Assembly (NCBI RefSeq): GCF_021155765.1
Contig: NC_060108.1
Span: forward strand, 26,623,025 to 26,687,024
DNA from: Diprion similis
Taxonomy: Eukaryota; Arthropoda; Insecta; Hymenoptera; Diprionidae
Direction of reading: 5' to 3'
Length of the DNA: 64,000 bases
Under the pieces are notes generated by a model. It saw only the letters and a program-made list of their open reading frames with translations. It did no database searches and was not told the DNA's origin. Position 1 is the stretch's first letter. Every line of letters starts with the position of its first letter. Position numbers and translations under genes: made by a program. This document shows positions 13,001-30,624 of this stretch, piece after piece.

Positions 13001-14363
13001 CAAGAAGTTCCATTTGAAGCGTTGCTCTACCTCACTGGAGAATGTAATTATGGCGGTCGTGTCACTGATGACAAAGATCGTCGATTAATGAGCTCTCTTC
13101 TCCAGAATTACTATTGTGAAGCAGTCCTAAAAGACCCTGAGTAAATTGAGATTTTCTTCCAATAATGATTGCATACGTAGCTATTGCATTGCAAAATTAT
13201 ATGGAATTATTACTTTTATAGATACTCCTTTTCTGCGAGTGGAATATATCACCTACCACCAAATACAGACATGGCTGGATGCTTACAGTACATTCGTAGT
13301 CTACCAATAAATCAATTGCCTGAAGTATATGGACTACATGCTAATGCCGACATTACTAAGGATAATAAGGAAACTTCGCAACTATTAGCAGGAGTGCTGC
13401 TTACACAAACGCAAATAAGTGGTGGAACTGGTGACGGAGATGCCGGTGAGATGGTTACCAATCTTGCAGAAACGATTCTGTCCTCGATGCCACCGCAGTT
13501 TGATGTAGAATATGTGGCGCGGAAGTATCCTGTACTCTACTCCAACAGTATGAATACGGTTCTGCGGCAAGAATTAATTAGATTCAATCGACTCACCGAA
13601 GTGATTAAAAGCACGTTAAAGAATGTGCAAAAAGCAATTAAAGGGCAGGTAGTGATGTCAGAATCGTTGGAAGAGGTTTACATTAACATGAACATCGGCA
13701 AAGTTCCAGCCTGCTGGGATAAAAAGTCTTATCCGTCACTGAAACCACTTGGAAGTTATATTACTGATCTGCTCGCACGATTGGAGTTTTTGCAAAAATG
13801 GATCGAAAACGATGCTCCTGTTGTATTCTGGCTGTCTGGATTTTTCTTTACTCAATCTTTCTTAACTGGTGTGCTACAAAATTTCGCCCGAAAACATAAA
13901 ATACCAATCGATCATCTTGATTTCGAATTCAAAGTTACGAAGTTTGAGAGAAGCACTGATGAACCACCATCCTACGGAGTTTACACCCGGGTATGTATAG
14001 AAATCGTGGATGTATATTTTTATTACATGCCGTTACCAAGATGTCGGTGCGTTTGCTCTATTGCAGGGATTATTCCTGGAAGGTGCACGTTGGGACAGAA
14101 AGCTAATGGCACTGAACGAATCTCTGGCTAAGATAATGTTTGACGTTGTGCCAATAATATGGCTAATGCCAGGCAAAAAGATTGAGTTCAAGGAACTCCC
14201 GGTTTACCAATGTCCTGTCTACAAGACGAGTGCAAGACGAGGAGTTCTGGCCACGACAGGGCATTCGTCCAACTTTGTCATGTATATTTTATTAACATCA
14301 AACCATCCGGAGACCCATTGGATTAATCGTGGAGTCGCATGCCTTTGTCAACTGGACGACTAG
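1044..14363 (+). CDS. Axonemal dynein heavy chain, single-headed inner-arm type (DNAH3/7/12 group)
   Basis: This is the motor subunit of an inner dynein arm; it uses ATP to slide microtubule doublets in cilia or sperm flagella. Coding exons joined by eye are 1044-1499, 1566-1795, 1870-2139, 2220-2582, 2667-2877, 3200-3427, 3521-7345, 7428-7733, 7833-12872, 12983-13140, 13222-13990 and 14067-14363. All introns are GT-AG and phases agree, giving 12,153 nt or 4050 residues, a normal family length. Visible parts: N-terminal tail and linker (about 1-1350); AAA1 Walker A GPAGTGKT (1373-1380) and Walker B D1425-E1426; AAA2 GEPMGGKT (1654); AAA3 GPTGTGKS (2003); AAA4 GIGGSGRS (2365); coiled-coil stalk with microtubule-binding tip (about 2611-2913); and a C-terminal region ending CLCQLDD. 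The start is the first in-frame ATG after stops at 1008-1013; a further upstream coding exon is not excluded. The group assignment is from memory of family motifs; choosing between DNAH3, DNAH7 and DNAH12 needs a tree. Confidence 0.93.
3009..3081 (-). pseudogene. tRNA-like sequence (tRNA-derived SINE head or tRNA pseudogene) in a dynein intron
   Basis: On the minus strand this is exactly 73 nt, with an A box TGGTCTAGTGG that fits the Pol III consensus fully and a B box GGTTTGATTCC that differs at one base. The T arm is perfect (CCAGG, 7-nt loop, CCTGG). The acceptor stem pairs only partly (about 5 of 7 with wobbles). The D-stem 3' side does not pair, and I cannot fold a proper anticodon arm. 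A TTTTT run, a Pol III terminator, follows about 6 nt downstream. The D-arm is most like tRNA-Glu. It sits antisense in dynein intron 5 (2878-3199), the longest intron of that gene. A functional tRNA is unlikely given the lost anticodon arm. Confidence 0.6.
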
Positions 14364-19747
<5,384 letters not shown>

Positions 19748-21858
19748 ACTACTACTCCACTGATATCTTTCTCCATAGGACTTTGTTACGTTACATTAAT
19801 ATTTTAATCAGCGCTCCATCCATTTCTGCCCATTTTCCAAGAAAGATTTGTATAGTCAGGCATATTGAAGTTTTCCAAAGTAGAGGCATTTAAAAGTTTT
19901 CGTCTTTGTTTTTGATTTTTTTCTTTTTTTTTTTCGTATCTGGTGGGTAAGATTTTTTCAAAAACAAATCTGCTGGTTACACCAACACGCCAGCGAAATA
20001 TCACTGAAACATAGTATATTTTTCGTACACCTCTATCACTGATGTTATACATAGCATTATGCACAGCCCATACTGTATTTGTTACGATTCATCAATTTCT
20101 TATTCAAATTATTTTCTATAACGATGTTTAAAAATATGAGAACAAATTGCGCATAAAGAACATACGTAGAACTCGTAATTATTTTCACAGAAATCATAAT
20201 TGACACAAATCTGTTTTCGTTTATGTGAGTATAGTTTATTTGTATACCGTTTTTTAAAAATATTTTTCAATTTACTACTGAGTAGTATGCATATATATGT
20301 TGACAAATCATGTACACCAATATCTCGCGGGGTAACCTCGAACGTTGCTACATTTTAAATGAATTTTTCCTCGTCCTTGTTTCTTTTGTGTAATGAACAG
20401 TGAGGTTCAACAAAGTATAGTCGTGTAGTGCCCTCCATAGTTATTGTCGATACATTTATCCACGTATTTTTCCCCTTTGAACTTAACTGTCGCTGTTAAA
20501 GAAAATTTGATCTACGTGGACGCAGGATTGTAGTAGGTTTATTTTGCTGAGTTTGATAAACAAAATTCCCGTTGTAGTTTTCTGAGTCGAATACACGTAG
20601 GAAAATGCATAATAACCGCGATAAACAGTTTTACTTTGGAAATGGTTTCAGATTTTTGGTTGCAACGCTGCCATTTATAACTCTCATTCGCCACACTGAC
20701 CAAGTTGTTATTTTAAATCAACTGATACACCTATAAACAATAATTGTGTACACACGTGACATGAGTCCTCATCCCCCTTGCAATGCGCTTGTGTTTGCTA
20801 TAGAAGTCTTAGGATCATTACGATTATTATAGTACAATAGGCGTAGTAAAATCATGTAAAAATATGGAGAGATAAAACAGTAATATTGTCAAGTGATTGT
20901 TGTAGTCACTGGTCCTAGAAATATTTTCTTTTTTTTCCTAGCAAAGCTTTGTATTTTTCCCTAGCCAAACAAAATCTCACCCTTTTCTTGTGGTTACCCT
21001 ACGAATTTAATATCAAAAATGCTGTCATTGCTTCTACATTTATGATGGGAAAGTCACATTTTATCATTTTCCTCTATTGTCGGTAACTCGTGTAAATTCC
21101 AAACATTTGTTCGAAAAAACTTTCATTTGCCTGGTTAGATCTTAGATCATTATCAAAAAAAAAGCTAACTAAATCCGACTGATCATTCTTTATATAAATA
21201 TTATAAACGTATGTATATTTTACTAGGCCCTACGAAACTGCGTTATGAAAACTTTGGTAGACTTCAGGTGCTGCTGTATAGTGTAATTATTTTACTAAAG
21301 TAAAGTTTTTAGTAAAGTATTGTATTCCGCGATCACAGGCTTCCGTATTGTTCCAATTATAAGCCGAGGTTTTTTTTTTTTTTCGTTCACATCAGCCACC
21401 AAAATCGTCCTCGTCTTATACGCGGACCCGTCTTATGCGAGGGTAACTAAAAGAAACGAACCTGAAATATTGTTGCAGGATTGGGGGTCGTCTTATATGC
21501 GGGGTTGGCTTATACTCGGAACAATACGATATTTGATTTGGTAATTTTTTCTTTTAATTTCCTTGATAATTACCAGATTGAAGCAGTATTAACCAAACGG
21601 GTCCAGAAATTTATTGCCCGGAGCTTCCTTATTTTCAGAAGAAATAATATTTCTTTTCGAGCGTTAATTTATTGTTGATTAAAATGTGTGAGTGATGAAG
21701 GACCGTCTGTTTTTCTCACTGGTACTTTGTGAATTGTCAGAGAGTGGAATATTCGTGCAGGGTGACCATCAGTACTCAACAATTTATCACTATTGCTAGT
21801 TATTTTATGTAGAGTATATTGCAGTAGAGGTTTTTGTTTTTTTTTTCCTTTTTTTTTA

Positions 21859-21893
<35 letters not shown>

Positions 21894-21950
21894 TTTTTTT
21901 CAAGTAATGAATTTTAGCACTACATATAATAAATCTGTATAATAAATTGT
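19748..21950 (+). other. FoxK: Probable FoxK 3' UTR
   Basis: A long AT-rich stretch after the FoxK stop with no coding signal. The first convincing polyadenylation signals are two AATAAA hexamers at 21928-21933 and 21941-21946, which would give a 3' UTR of about 2.2 kb. It includes the terminal-inverted-repeat element at 21344-21528. Earlier use of a weaker signal is possible. Confidence 0.4.
21344..21528. mobile_element. Short terminal-inverted-repeat element (MITE-like)
   Basis: The left end CGTATTGTTCCAATTATAA and the right end, read in reverse complement, CGTATTGTTCCGAGTATAA, form a 22 bp inverted repeat with 2-3 mismatches. Between them are repeated GTCGTCTTATA(T/C)GCGG-type motifs in direct order and a poly-T tract. 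The total length of 185 bp and the absence of a coding frame fit a non-autonomous DNA transposon. No clear target-site duplication is visible, so the superfamily is left open. Confidence 0.6.
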
Positions 21951-23457
21951 TGAAATGTTGAGCAAACGAAGTCGTCAGTTTTCTTGACATATTTTTTCTT
22001 CAAATTTTCACAATAATTCTATTTTACTGCAAGCTTTGTAGTAGCCCTCTGTGTATGAAATAATTGCTTAGCCCATTTGAGATAAGTATAGATATGAATA
22101 GAAATGTCACGTACAAACACGTATGCTAACACCGCTGAAAATAATCTGATAAAAATATTTGCAATAACTAATAAATAGTAGTTGCACGAGTATCTAGTAT
22201 GAGAATTGCATAAAAACGATTCTGGCTTTTGAAACGAAGAAAAAGAAACTTGAAAAAAAAAAAAAAAAAAAAACAATTACATAATGAAGATAGAGGTAGA
22301 GAGAAACGAAAAAAGGACAAATATTCTAGTGAAAGGTTATTATTATTTTTTCTTGTCACTGAGGTTGTTAAATTTGGTAATTTTTGTTTTCACCTTCACA
22401 GTGTTTCACGATAAAGAGTATCTCATCCTATCGTATATATTTCGCAAACATAGTAATATTAAACCTGTGACGTCACGGTATTCTGCTTCTAATTATGAAA
22501 ATACGAAAACCGCGATTTTAACATTTTTCTAATACTTGCAGAAACTTGATCGGCGTATTTTAATAAATTATTACCCGTTTGTAATTCATTTATACGTACA
22601 TATATACATATACACATAGATGCATAATGTCAAGTGACACCACTTTCCCAGTATAAATAAGCAGCAATTGACTTGGGTAAAGAAGTGGAATGGAAAAAAA
22701 AAATAGACCCACAAACAAATTCCTGGATTAAAATTCGATCGTTGAAATACGGTTGTACTGTATTTTCAAACTTTCTTTGGTCATACGTTTGTAAAACTCT
22801 GGACTTTTGGAGTTATTTTCAGAATCTGTTTTTGAGAATTTGTGTAGTACGGGAATAGGAAGAAAAAGAAAAAATTACAAACCATTAGGTGAATCAATTA
22901 AAATCTGATCTCTCCTTTTCTGGACTTTAACTAACCGTCACAGTATTTGACATCTGCTTAGTGATTTAATACTCACACCGTTAACCGTATGATGGAAAGA
23001 CAAATTTGTACTTCATTGTCCACAATTTAGTGATGCAGATGACCTAAAGGGGATAATGGGGTTCTCGGATGAGCCTGTAAGGCTGCCAGTTTAGGGGGAT
23101 GAGGTAAAGCGCCCTCCGTAAGTAGTTTATCAACCAACTATTCCCGTATTTTTTTTTAAATTTTTTGTTTTCTTCTAGTAAGGAAAAGAATACGACATTC
23201 AAAAGAAATTATAGAAAATTTGAATCTGTTTATATATTGCCTATATTGTATGAAATTTCCTTAGAAATTATGGAACAGTTGTGTACTCCTTGTCCCTCTA
23301 ACCAAAACCTCTACCGTCCCCAAGCCTTTTGAATCATGAATATGCTGCAAAACCGTAGTTGCAAATACATATTCGACAGAAAGAACTACAAAGTTAACAA
23401 AAAAAAGGAAGTTAAACAGAAAACACAACTTCTACTTCATTAATAATTATATATGTA

Positions 23458-23490
<33 letters not shown>

Positions 23491-24160
23491 AATATATATA
23501 TTATATATATATATATAATACATATATAAAATATATATTATAAATAATACGTTATATACATATTATAAATAAATAGGGTACGCTGGATTCATTTTAAAAG
23601 CCTATTACAAGCCCCTCAGCTTGTTCCCTATAAATTCTTCAATATTATAATAAATGTTTTATTTAAACTTTGTATACGACGTATAGGTACTAAATATTAT
23701 AATTACCAATTGTTCAAAGGGAAATTAACCTTTTACGCAAGATCCAAGTTTTCCTTTTTTTTGTCAATCTCTTACTTTCTTTCTCCTTTCGGGAGAATAC
23801 TTGTTCAATGTACCACGTACCATTCACAGTAGTGACACTCATCAAACGAGAGAAATCATGGTATTTGAAAAAAAGTTTAAGAAAACAGTGATAAACGAGG
23901 TATGATAAATTTTGAGGTGAAATATTTTCAACGAAATAATTCGTTAAAGGTTGAAGGGCATACACAAACACACACACACATACACACACATCCATATATT
24001 TCTTAATCATGTTTCATCCGTGACCTCATGATTTTGTTTTCTATTAAGAACCTGCTGTTTGCTTACAAATGAGAAATATAGATATACCTAATAGTGGCCT
24101 AGTTGGTCGTAGATATATTATATGATGACTTCAGCTCGTCTTATCATCTAAATCAAAGGT
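21951..24160. other. AT-rich intergenic DNA with simple repeats
   Basis: No gene is recognised. It contains a poly-A run near 22254-22273, a perfect CRE palindrome TGACGTCA at 22468-22475, AT-rich satellite-like DNA at 23450-23555, and a CA tract near 23965-23990. A less AT-rich patch at 23030-23130 ends in a donor-like GTAAGTAG but has stops in all forward frames that I checked. Confidence 0.5.
23450..23555. repeat. TA-rich microsatellite
   Basis: About 105 bp made almost only of A and T, dominated by TA dinucleotides with ATATTATA interruptions. It can form cruciforms and is likely to be variable in length. Confidence 0.9.
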
Positions 24161-27100
24161 TTTTATTTGATAATAACTATTATTCATAATAAAACTAATA
24201 AAATTATTATTGTTATTATTATTATTAATAATATTATAATTAGTTATAATTAGGTTGAATATAATTAATTAATTAATTGAAAAGGAAATTAGGAGCGATA
24301 CAAAACAAAACATAAAAACTGTTAAATGTTATTCAAAAAATAATAACATAATAAGACGAAGAAATTTATTTATTAATTCACACAATCCGTTATTTTGGAG
24401 ATGCTATATTAGTACTATTATACATTATTATACACGAACAATTGGATGGTTGGAGAGTTTTGAAGTACGGGAAATAGAGAATAGAAGGAGAGAAAGAGAG
24501 AAAGAGAGTAAAGACAAAGAAAGAATGTTAAGAGTGCAAGGAAGTTGTAAAATGTTGAGATTTGGAGTGAGTAATAATTCAATTGAAAGAGAGCTGTGAA
24601 AACGACGAAGAGAGATGTGAATATCTGAATTTGTTGGCTTTCGATAAGAACGTGGAGAAAATATACAATCGATTCCGGACATTTGTTGTATCATCATTTG
24701 CATGCACAATAACCCAAATCATCACTATTGACTATCATTCATACAAGAGCACTGATTCGACGGTTCGTTGAATCAGGAATCATTAATAATTTTTTATCTT
24801 CCGCGTGTCTTCGAATCTTTCAAACTGATATCAATATACTGACTAACTGTATTGACGGGAACCAGTGAATTGGCTCTTATTGAGATGAGACGTGTTACAA
24901 AGTGTCCTTCTTCTTTACAATTATTGTATGAATAATGTAGTTTGCGATCGTTCGCGAATCTCTTCATCGCCTTGATGTCTCGTAATATTCTCAAGCAGAC
25001 TGAATAAAGCATATTTTCTGTATCCCCGCGGCGTAAGAAAATTGAAAATTAAACAAATCATCGCGCAGACGGCGGGCATAATTAGCTGAGCGCGAAGCGG
25101 TATAAGTTATACATTCATATAAGGTATAAGGTATGTAGGTGCTTGGCTGGTATCCGCTAATCAACAATAAGGAGCTGCTTGCGGGATGAGCCTGAAGGAA
25201 GTTCTTAGCTCCTTGGCTTTCCGCTTTATATACCTACGTAGGTCCGTATACCTATAGAGTGACTTGGAACCAACGTGACAACTGAAACTTTATCGCGCTT
25301 GATGTAGAACTTGCGAAGAGCGCTATCCCAAGCAATTAGGTGCGGCGGCTTCCTTTATCATCGTGAACCGCGCTGGCGCAAATGCCGTTGTGGGTATAAT
25401 GCATGTAATCAGGGATTCAGGAATTCATTTGGGTGTATATAATGTCTCTGAAGTCGAGAAATAGAATCTATTGTATCCGTCATGCAGGTCTAATACCTCC
25501 AGCTTTTACACATTGTCCCAAGAATGTACATCGTTATATAGCTCTTTCGTTCAATATTTTTATAAAAACTTGCCATCCGAAATAAGGATAAAAGAAAAAA
25601 TTTAAAAAACAAATAAAAGGAAAAGATGGACAAATAGTACACGGAGAGTACACTATCGCAGCTTTGAAGCCGTTGTAGAACTTTATTTATGTCGGTGCGG
25701 GAGTGAGTCTGGCGGAGGGAATGTCTGGACCCCCAGGGCACCGCGAGTTCCACTTCCGGTTTTATTGAAATCTACCGGACGATTATTTTTTTTTTTAAAT
25801 AAATAACGGCTGCGATACTTATCGTGTCGTTTCACACTTTTTACACTGTAGAGTTCAGTATGAGCGAAACATAAATCTGCATGGAATATTTCTTACATAC
25901 ACGCGAAACGAATCAACGGAACGCAAGAACTTCCGGCATCGAAAATTAATTAATGACTTAACACCTGCGGCTGAAAAAGAGTACCGCGTTGCAGCCGCGT
26001 TAAGTTATTATATCTGCACCGCAGGTGGATGTGGTGCAGTTTCTTATTTCACCGAAGCAATAACCTCGAGATTAAAAACGCCGTTGATTTATAGAGTATA
26101 ATAACGTATCTGGCAATTGAAGTTATTGGTCAAACGGCCGGTTTCTCACTGAGCATCGCAAATGCTATTCGCTCCGTTACAGGCAGCTGCAGTCTTCTAG
26201 TCGGCAGTGTTTCGCGAAATTTTTTCATCCTTCCGCCAATTTTTCGAAGTTGTTAAATGAAAAGAAAAAGAAAAATCCGATTATATCACGCGTCGACTTT
26301 TTATTCTCCACTTCGAAGTGACCCTAATAAAATTCTATCCCCGACGACGTCACTCTATATCTGCTCCATCTCCGGTGTCCTGAACTTTGAGAAAATAAAT
26401 TTTCGATTATCGGAGGTGAAGCGGTATGGTAATCTCTTGTGTAGTAACAGCAGCTCAGGAGGCGAAGTGGTTCAGTCAAGCCTCGAGTCAGCCCTCCACC
26501 ACAGACACTTATCCTTTTAAGGAGAAGGAGAAGACACCGTCGTTCTGTCGGCCAGCGGCGTCGACAGCAAGTCGAAGCCTCTTAAGCTGCGAAAGCCGCG
26601 TCTCTGGAATTTGAGATGAAGTGATTAAGGCCTTCGGTCGTGTTCTAGTCGATGCACTAATTCGCGGGAAGCCGCCGGGCACTTCCGTAGATAAGCCTAG
26701 TAACCCAGGTCTCGATATTACACATCCATATTGAATTTCGAAGCGCAGGAACGGTATACCACCTGCTAGGATACCCGCATTATCTCCGTTTATCAATCTT
26801 GCCTGTGTTTCGAGATTCGAAATTGATGGAGGTTACTGATCAATTTACCCGCAGCTTATCTTCTCGTGGGTTCTCAGATAAACGGAGTTCGTGGAAGCCG
26901 AAAATTTTGGTAATTTGTGGAAATAAAAACCTTCTTTGTGAGAATCTGATCTCTTTTGAATCCCTAGAAAATTATATCGACATTTATACTCATATGGATG
27001 CACAGAGATTTTCTGAAGAGTCGTAGGGTGCGTATTTCGTTCACGAGTTGACAGAACGATGATTCTAACACGTCGAAAAATATCTGCAAGTGTTATTCGT

Positions 27101-30100
27101 GTGTTGATAAGAAAATATTGCGAGTAGTTGCGTGCGAATTACTTCGGAAAAGGAAGGTTCTGCTAACTGTGCAACCTGGCTTTCAAAATTCAATTTAACA
27201 AATGCTTTTCCACGGACGTATTATATCTACCCCCCCCCCCCCCCCCCCTTCGGTACTGCGCAGTAAACTGTTGGAAAGTCAAACATAGAGCTGTAGAACT
27301 GACTGACAATGAGTCGGTAGCACAATTGGCCAGGGCAGCACTTGAGAACTAACTTAAGACGATCACGCAGCACTTTGTCTGCCTCTGAATTTTCCTTATG
27401 AGTGTAATGCCGCCACGTGACGTGTAGCCGTGGAAATTTTCGAACATACTTCATACCCCCTGCTTTCGTTCGACGATAGTTAGGTTATACATTGTGTAAC
27501 AAGGAGGGAAATTCCGTCTTTTCGGGCTGAGCGTATAAAGTTTGCGATATGAGTCGTAACGAATATTGAAAATCGCGAGGTGAAAGGACTGTGGCCTCCT
27601 TGTTGCAGGCGATTCTTTATATAACGAGAGTATGTTACGCGTTTTTTCACGAAGCACGAAATTGAGGTTAGGGTCGCGCTATGGCAGATTTGTTCGCGAC
27701 AGCGCATGCGCGCAGTGTAGAAAAGAACACTTTCAACTCCTAGGACTTAAAAGTGGTATTTTATGTACTCCGCGCATCCGCATTCGCAGAATCGCTTGAC
27801 CGTCATTGAAACCAGTACTTTGTGTGTTTCAAAACTGTCTTATAATGCTTTACAATATTTATATGAATTATGGGATGGGTGCTAATTCCGAAATTCACAC
27901 TTTCCACATCACGTATGATCTCATTTGTAGATATCACCGGGTTACACACAAGAATCTTTCAGCAAATTAAGTTTCAAATGTTCATTTCTACCTATAAAAA
28001 TTACGAATTCGGATCTTTGTTAGCAGCAAGCAATATAAAATTCCGTTATCACTACTAATTGGTTTTACAAATATTTTCTCACCTTACTAACTTCTACATA
28101 ATTTCGCATTCGCTTTAGCGTAATAACATGTCATATTATTTTTAATTACCACCCAACTCCAATAATATCTTGCAATTAAATTCAAACTTTTTAAAAACAA
28201 AATTTCACACATGGTCGCTTCTACCGTGGGAACTTTTACGTACTTTAGAACAGGGGGATATCGTTAATCTCAAACCTAATATTACTTAATCGTAAGATGC
28301 GATTGAACGGTTCTCCCCACAGCCTAGGAGTCGATAAACTCTTTCATTTCACCCAGCTCAAAACTTCCCGGTTCCCCTCATTTGCTCACCGGATTGTGAG
28401 TCGATTGACCAATTCATTCCCGATCCCCCTCCCTCCGCATCTACACAGATATCTTTGAGGAGTCTTACAGTGGCCCCAAATTCCGAGAAGCTGGCCAAAG
28501 GTATTAAAAAAAAGTTTTTTTTTTCCAGGGACTTTAATGAATTTTATTTCATGATTATTTTGTTTTTTCTCAATTTGACTCGCAATTAAGGGCCTCAAAA
28601 ATCTTCATACAGAAAATTGCAAAGAGATTTCAAGATGACTTAACAAGTCACCGTTTTGTTTCTCCTTAATTTGACTTCGAGTTCCTAATTAGTCATCAAG
28701 AAATTCCCGCTGTTTACTTTTGACGATGTTTTCGGGCTTCGGTACCGCTGCAGCTGCAGCTCTGCGCCTGGAATATGCGTTCCAATCTGAACTTCTTCGC
28801 ACCATCGCCCGAAGGCACCATATACCGGCTATTCCAGTATAATGAAAATTCGATCGCTGGAAGACCGTGAGAGTCGAAATTCCTGCAGGACGCTGAGGCC
28901 CGCGATCAGTTTGCAGGCTCTTCTCATGCCGGTGGGTTTGGATCCTTACGGGTGTTTAATCTCTAATGCGGACGGCACTACGTGAGTCGGTTTGTAAGCG
29001 CAGATCATGTAGCTCGCTTCGCAAAACCTCGTGAAAATATGATATTCTCACATGACATTTCGGTTTATTATCTACCCTGACGTGTGTTCCTTTAATCGTA
29101 GAGATATGCAACGGATTTTATCACGTACAAATTCGTTACGGTTGAAAAGAACACGCGGAGCGATTTTTTCCGGTTTAGCTTCGTTGATCCGATTTCTTCT
29201 CCTCTTCGCCTTTTTCCTCTCTGGAAGCTCCATTCGATTGGAAATCGCTGCTAATTCGAGTGCAGCGGCGGATTATATGGGGTCAAAGCGTCTCGTGTTA
29301 AGGTGCCTGTAATCGATTTTACCGAGCTGCAACTTTGTTCCACGGTGCAAGGGGTGAGTGCAGCGAACGTAGCGATCGATGTTGCTCCCTTGATGCACGA
29401 AAATATTATTAACCCGTTTATAACTTGCCTCGAATAAAGCTCTCTGCAACCGGTTCGTCACTTAACGGATTATATCGGCAATATTTAATGCCATAATAAT
29501 ATCTTCGACAGTTCGTAATAATAACTATGCACGAAGAATGGCAGCTGAACCTAAGTAGAATTAGATTTTACCTAAGAATTTAAGTTTCTATATTTTGCCT
29601 TTGGTAAAGAAAAATTAATTTTTTTTATTCGAGACAGTGAGAGTTGATTCGCCGATATTCCAAGCTCGAGGATACTTAATCGATTTCTGGTACCATTTAA
29701 CACGGAGAGCCAACATCTTATTCTTTCTTTAACCCCGCCTTAGCTTATTCATTTATCCCAGGGTCCTGGGTTTTCCCCGCTTCCCAGGAATACTTGATCT
29801 TGCGCGAACTTCCTCCTGCTACTGGCTAACGCCAGCACTCTGAGATAATGACAACGTTAGCGGCGTCGCCGTAACGTTGGATACGAAATTGTTTTCGTAC
29901 TAAATTGTAAATAAGCATATAATTCCTCATAAAAAATTGTACATTTTTTCAGTCAAATATCCATAAGATATTACAATATTTAATGAAAAATAACAATTCT
30001 TCCAAAAAAATTTATTCATATTTACAATCTCGTATGAAATAATACCAAATTTTCCAATTTCTGTAAAATTTCATTGTAGTATAAGAAAAATTTTCACCAG

Positions 30101-30240
30101 AGTACAGTCCATGTAATTTGCTACCGTGCAATACCTGGACAGACGAAAGTCGATAGGTACAAAAACGTTTACCTTCCAATGGTACCGCCCTAATGAAAAC
30201 TTCGTAATTTGATTAATTTTCAAATATATCTCGGGTCGGA
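24161..30240. other. Non-coding region, no gene recognised
   Basis: Starts with ATT/TAATTAAT-rich DNA (24161-24300) and a purine-rich patch (24476-24530). The sequence then becomes more balanced (25.0-27.7 kb), where short frames overlap at 26257-26614 without any family signature. It includes a poly-C run of 19 at 27230-27248 and an NRF1-type palindrome GCGCATGCGC at 27702-27711. It may be intronic or intergenic regulatory DNA. Confidence 0.45.
27700..27713. promoter_or_regulatory. NRF1 (Ewg)-type palindromic site
   Basis: GCGCATGCGC at 27702-27711 matches the core bound by NRF1 and its insect homologue Ewg, which usually lies at promoters. The surroundings are locally CpG-rich. No coding exon is seen next to it, so its role is unproven. 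Confidence 0.35.
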
Positions 30241-30481
30241 TTTCCATCAGTGGTGATTCCCCCCCCCCCCCCCCCCCTCCCCCCGGCCCTTGCTTTCCCC
30301 CAACGTTTTCTCATCCCATCCACATCGCCAGCTCCACACACCAACCGTATAAGTTAACGCCAGCTCGTTCGGAATAGAAGCAAAAACCACGAGTCGTGCC
30401 AAGTCCTGATATTGCCTTACTGCTCAGCATAATGTCCCCAATGTCCCACTCATATTCTCCGCTCGCCTATAGCTGATGGCC

Positions 30482-30624
30482 TCAGTCTCCATTCAGCGAC
30501 GGATCGGAGCGCTGCGCGAATTTGGTCAATATTTGTTTGGTTTGAATGTGATTTGTGCACAGTGTCTTCCGGCCACTGATTACTGGACTGTGTATAGTGC
30601 AGAAGTTAGTGCTTCCGGGGTTTG
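30482..30624 (+). promoter_or_regulatory. Candidate transcription start and non-coding first exon
   Basis: TCAGTC at 30482-30487 fits the arthropod initiator consensus TCAKTY exactly. The following 140 bp are of mixed, fairly GC-balanced sequence and end in a strong donor TTTG|GTAAGT at 30625. No coding frame is present, so it would be a 5' UTR exon or part of a non-coding RNA. Only these two signals support it. Confidence 0.2.

Noticed and set aside
26257..26614. Overlapping frames in a less AT-rich patch that could be an exon
   Set aside because: No consistent splice sites and no recognisable protein in either frame.
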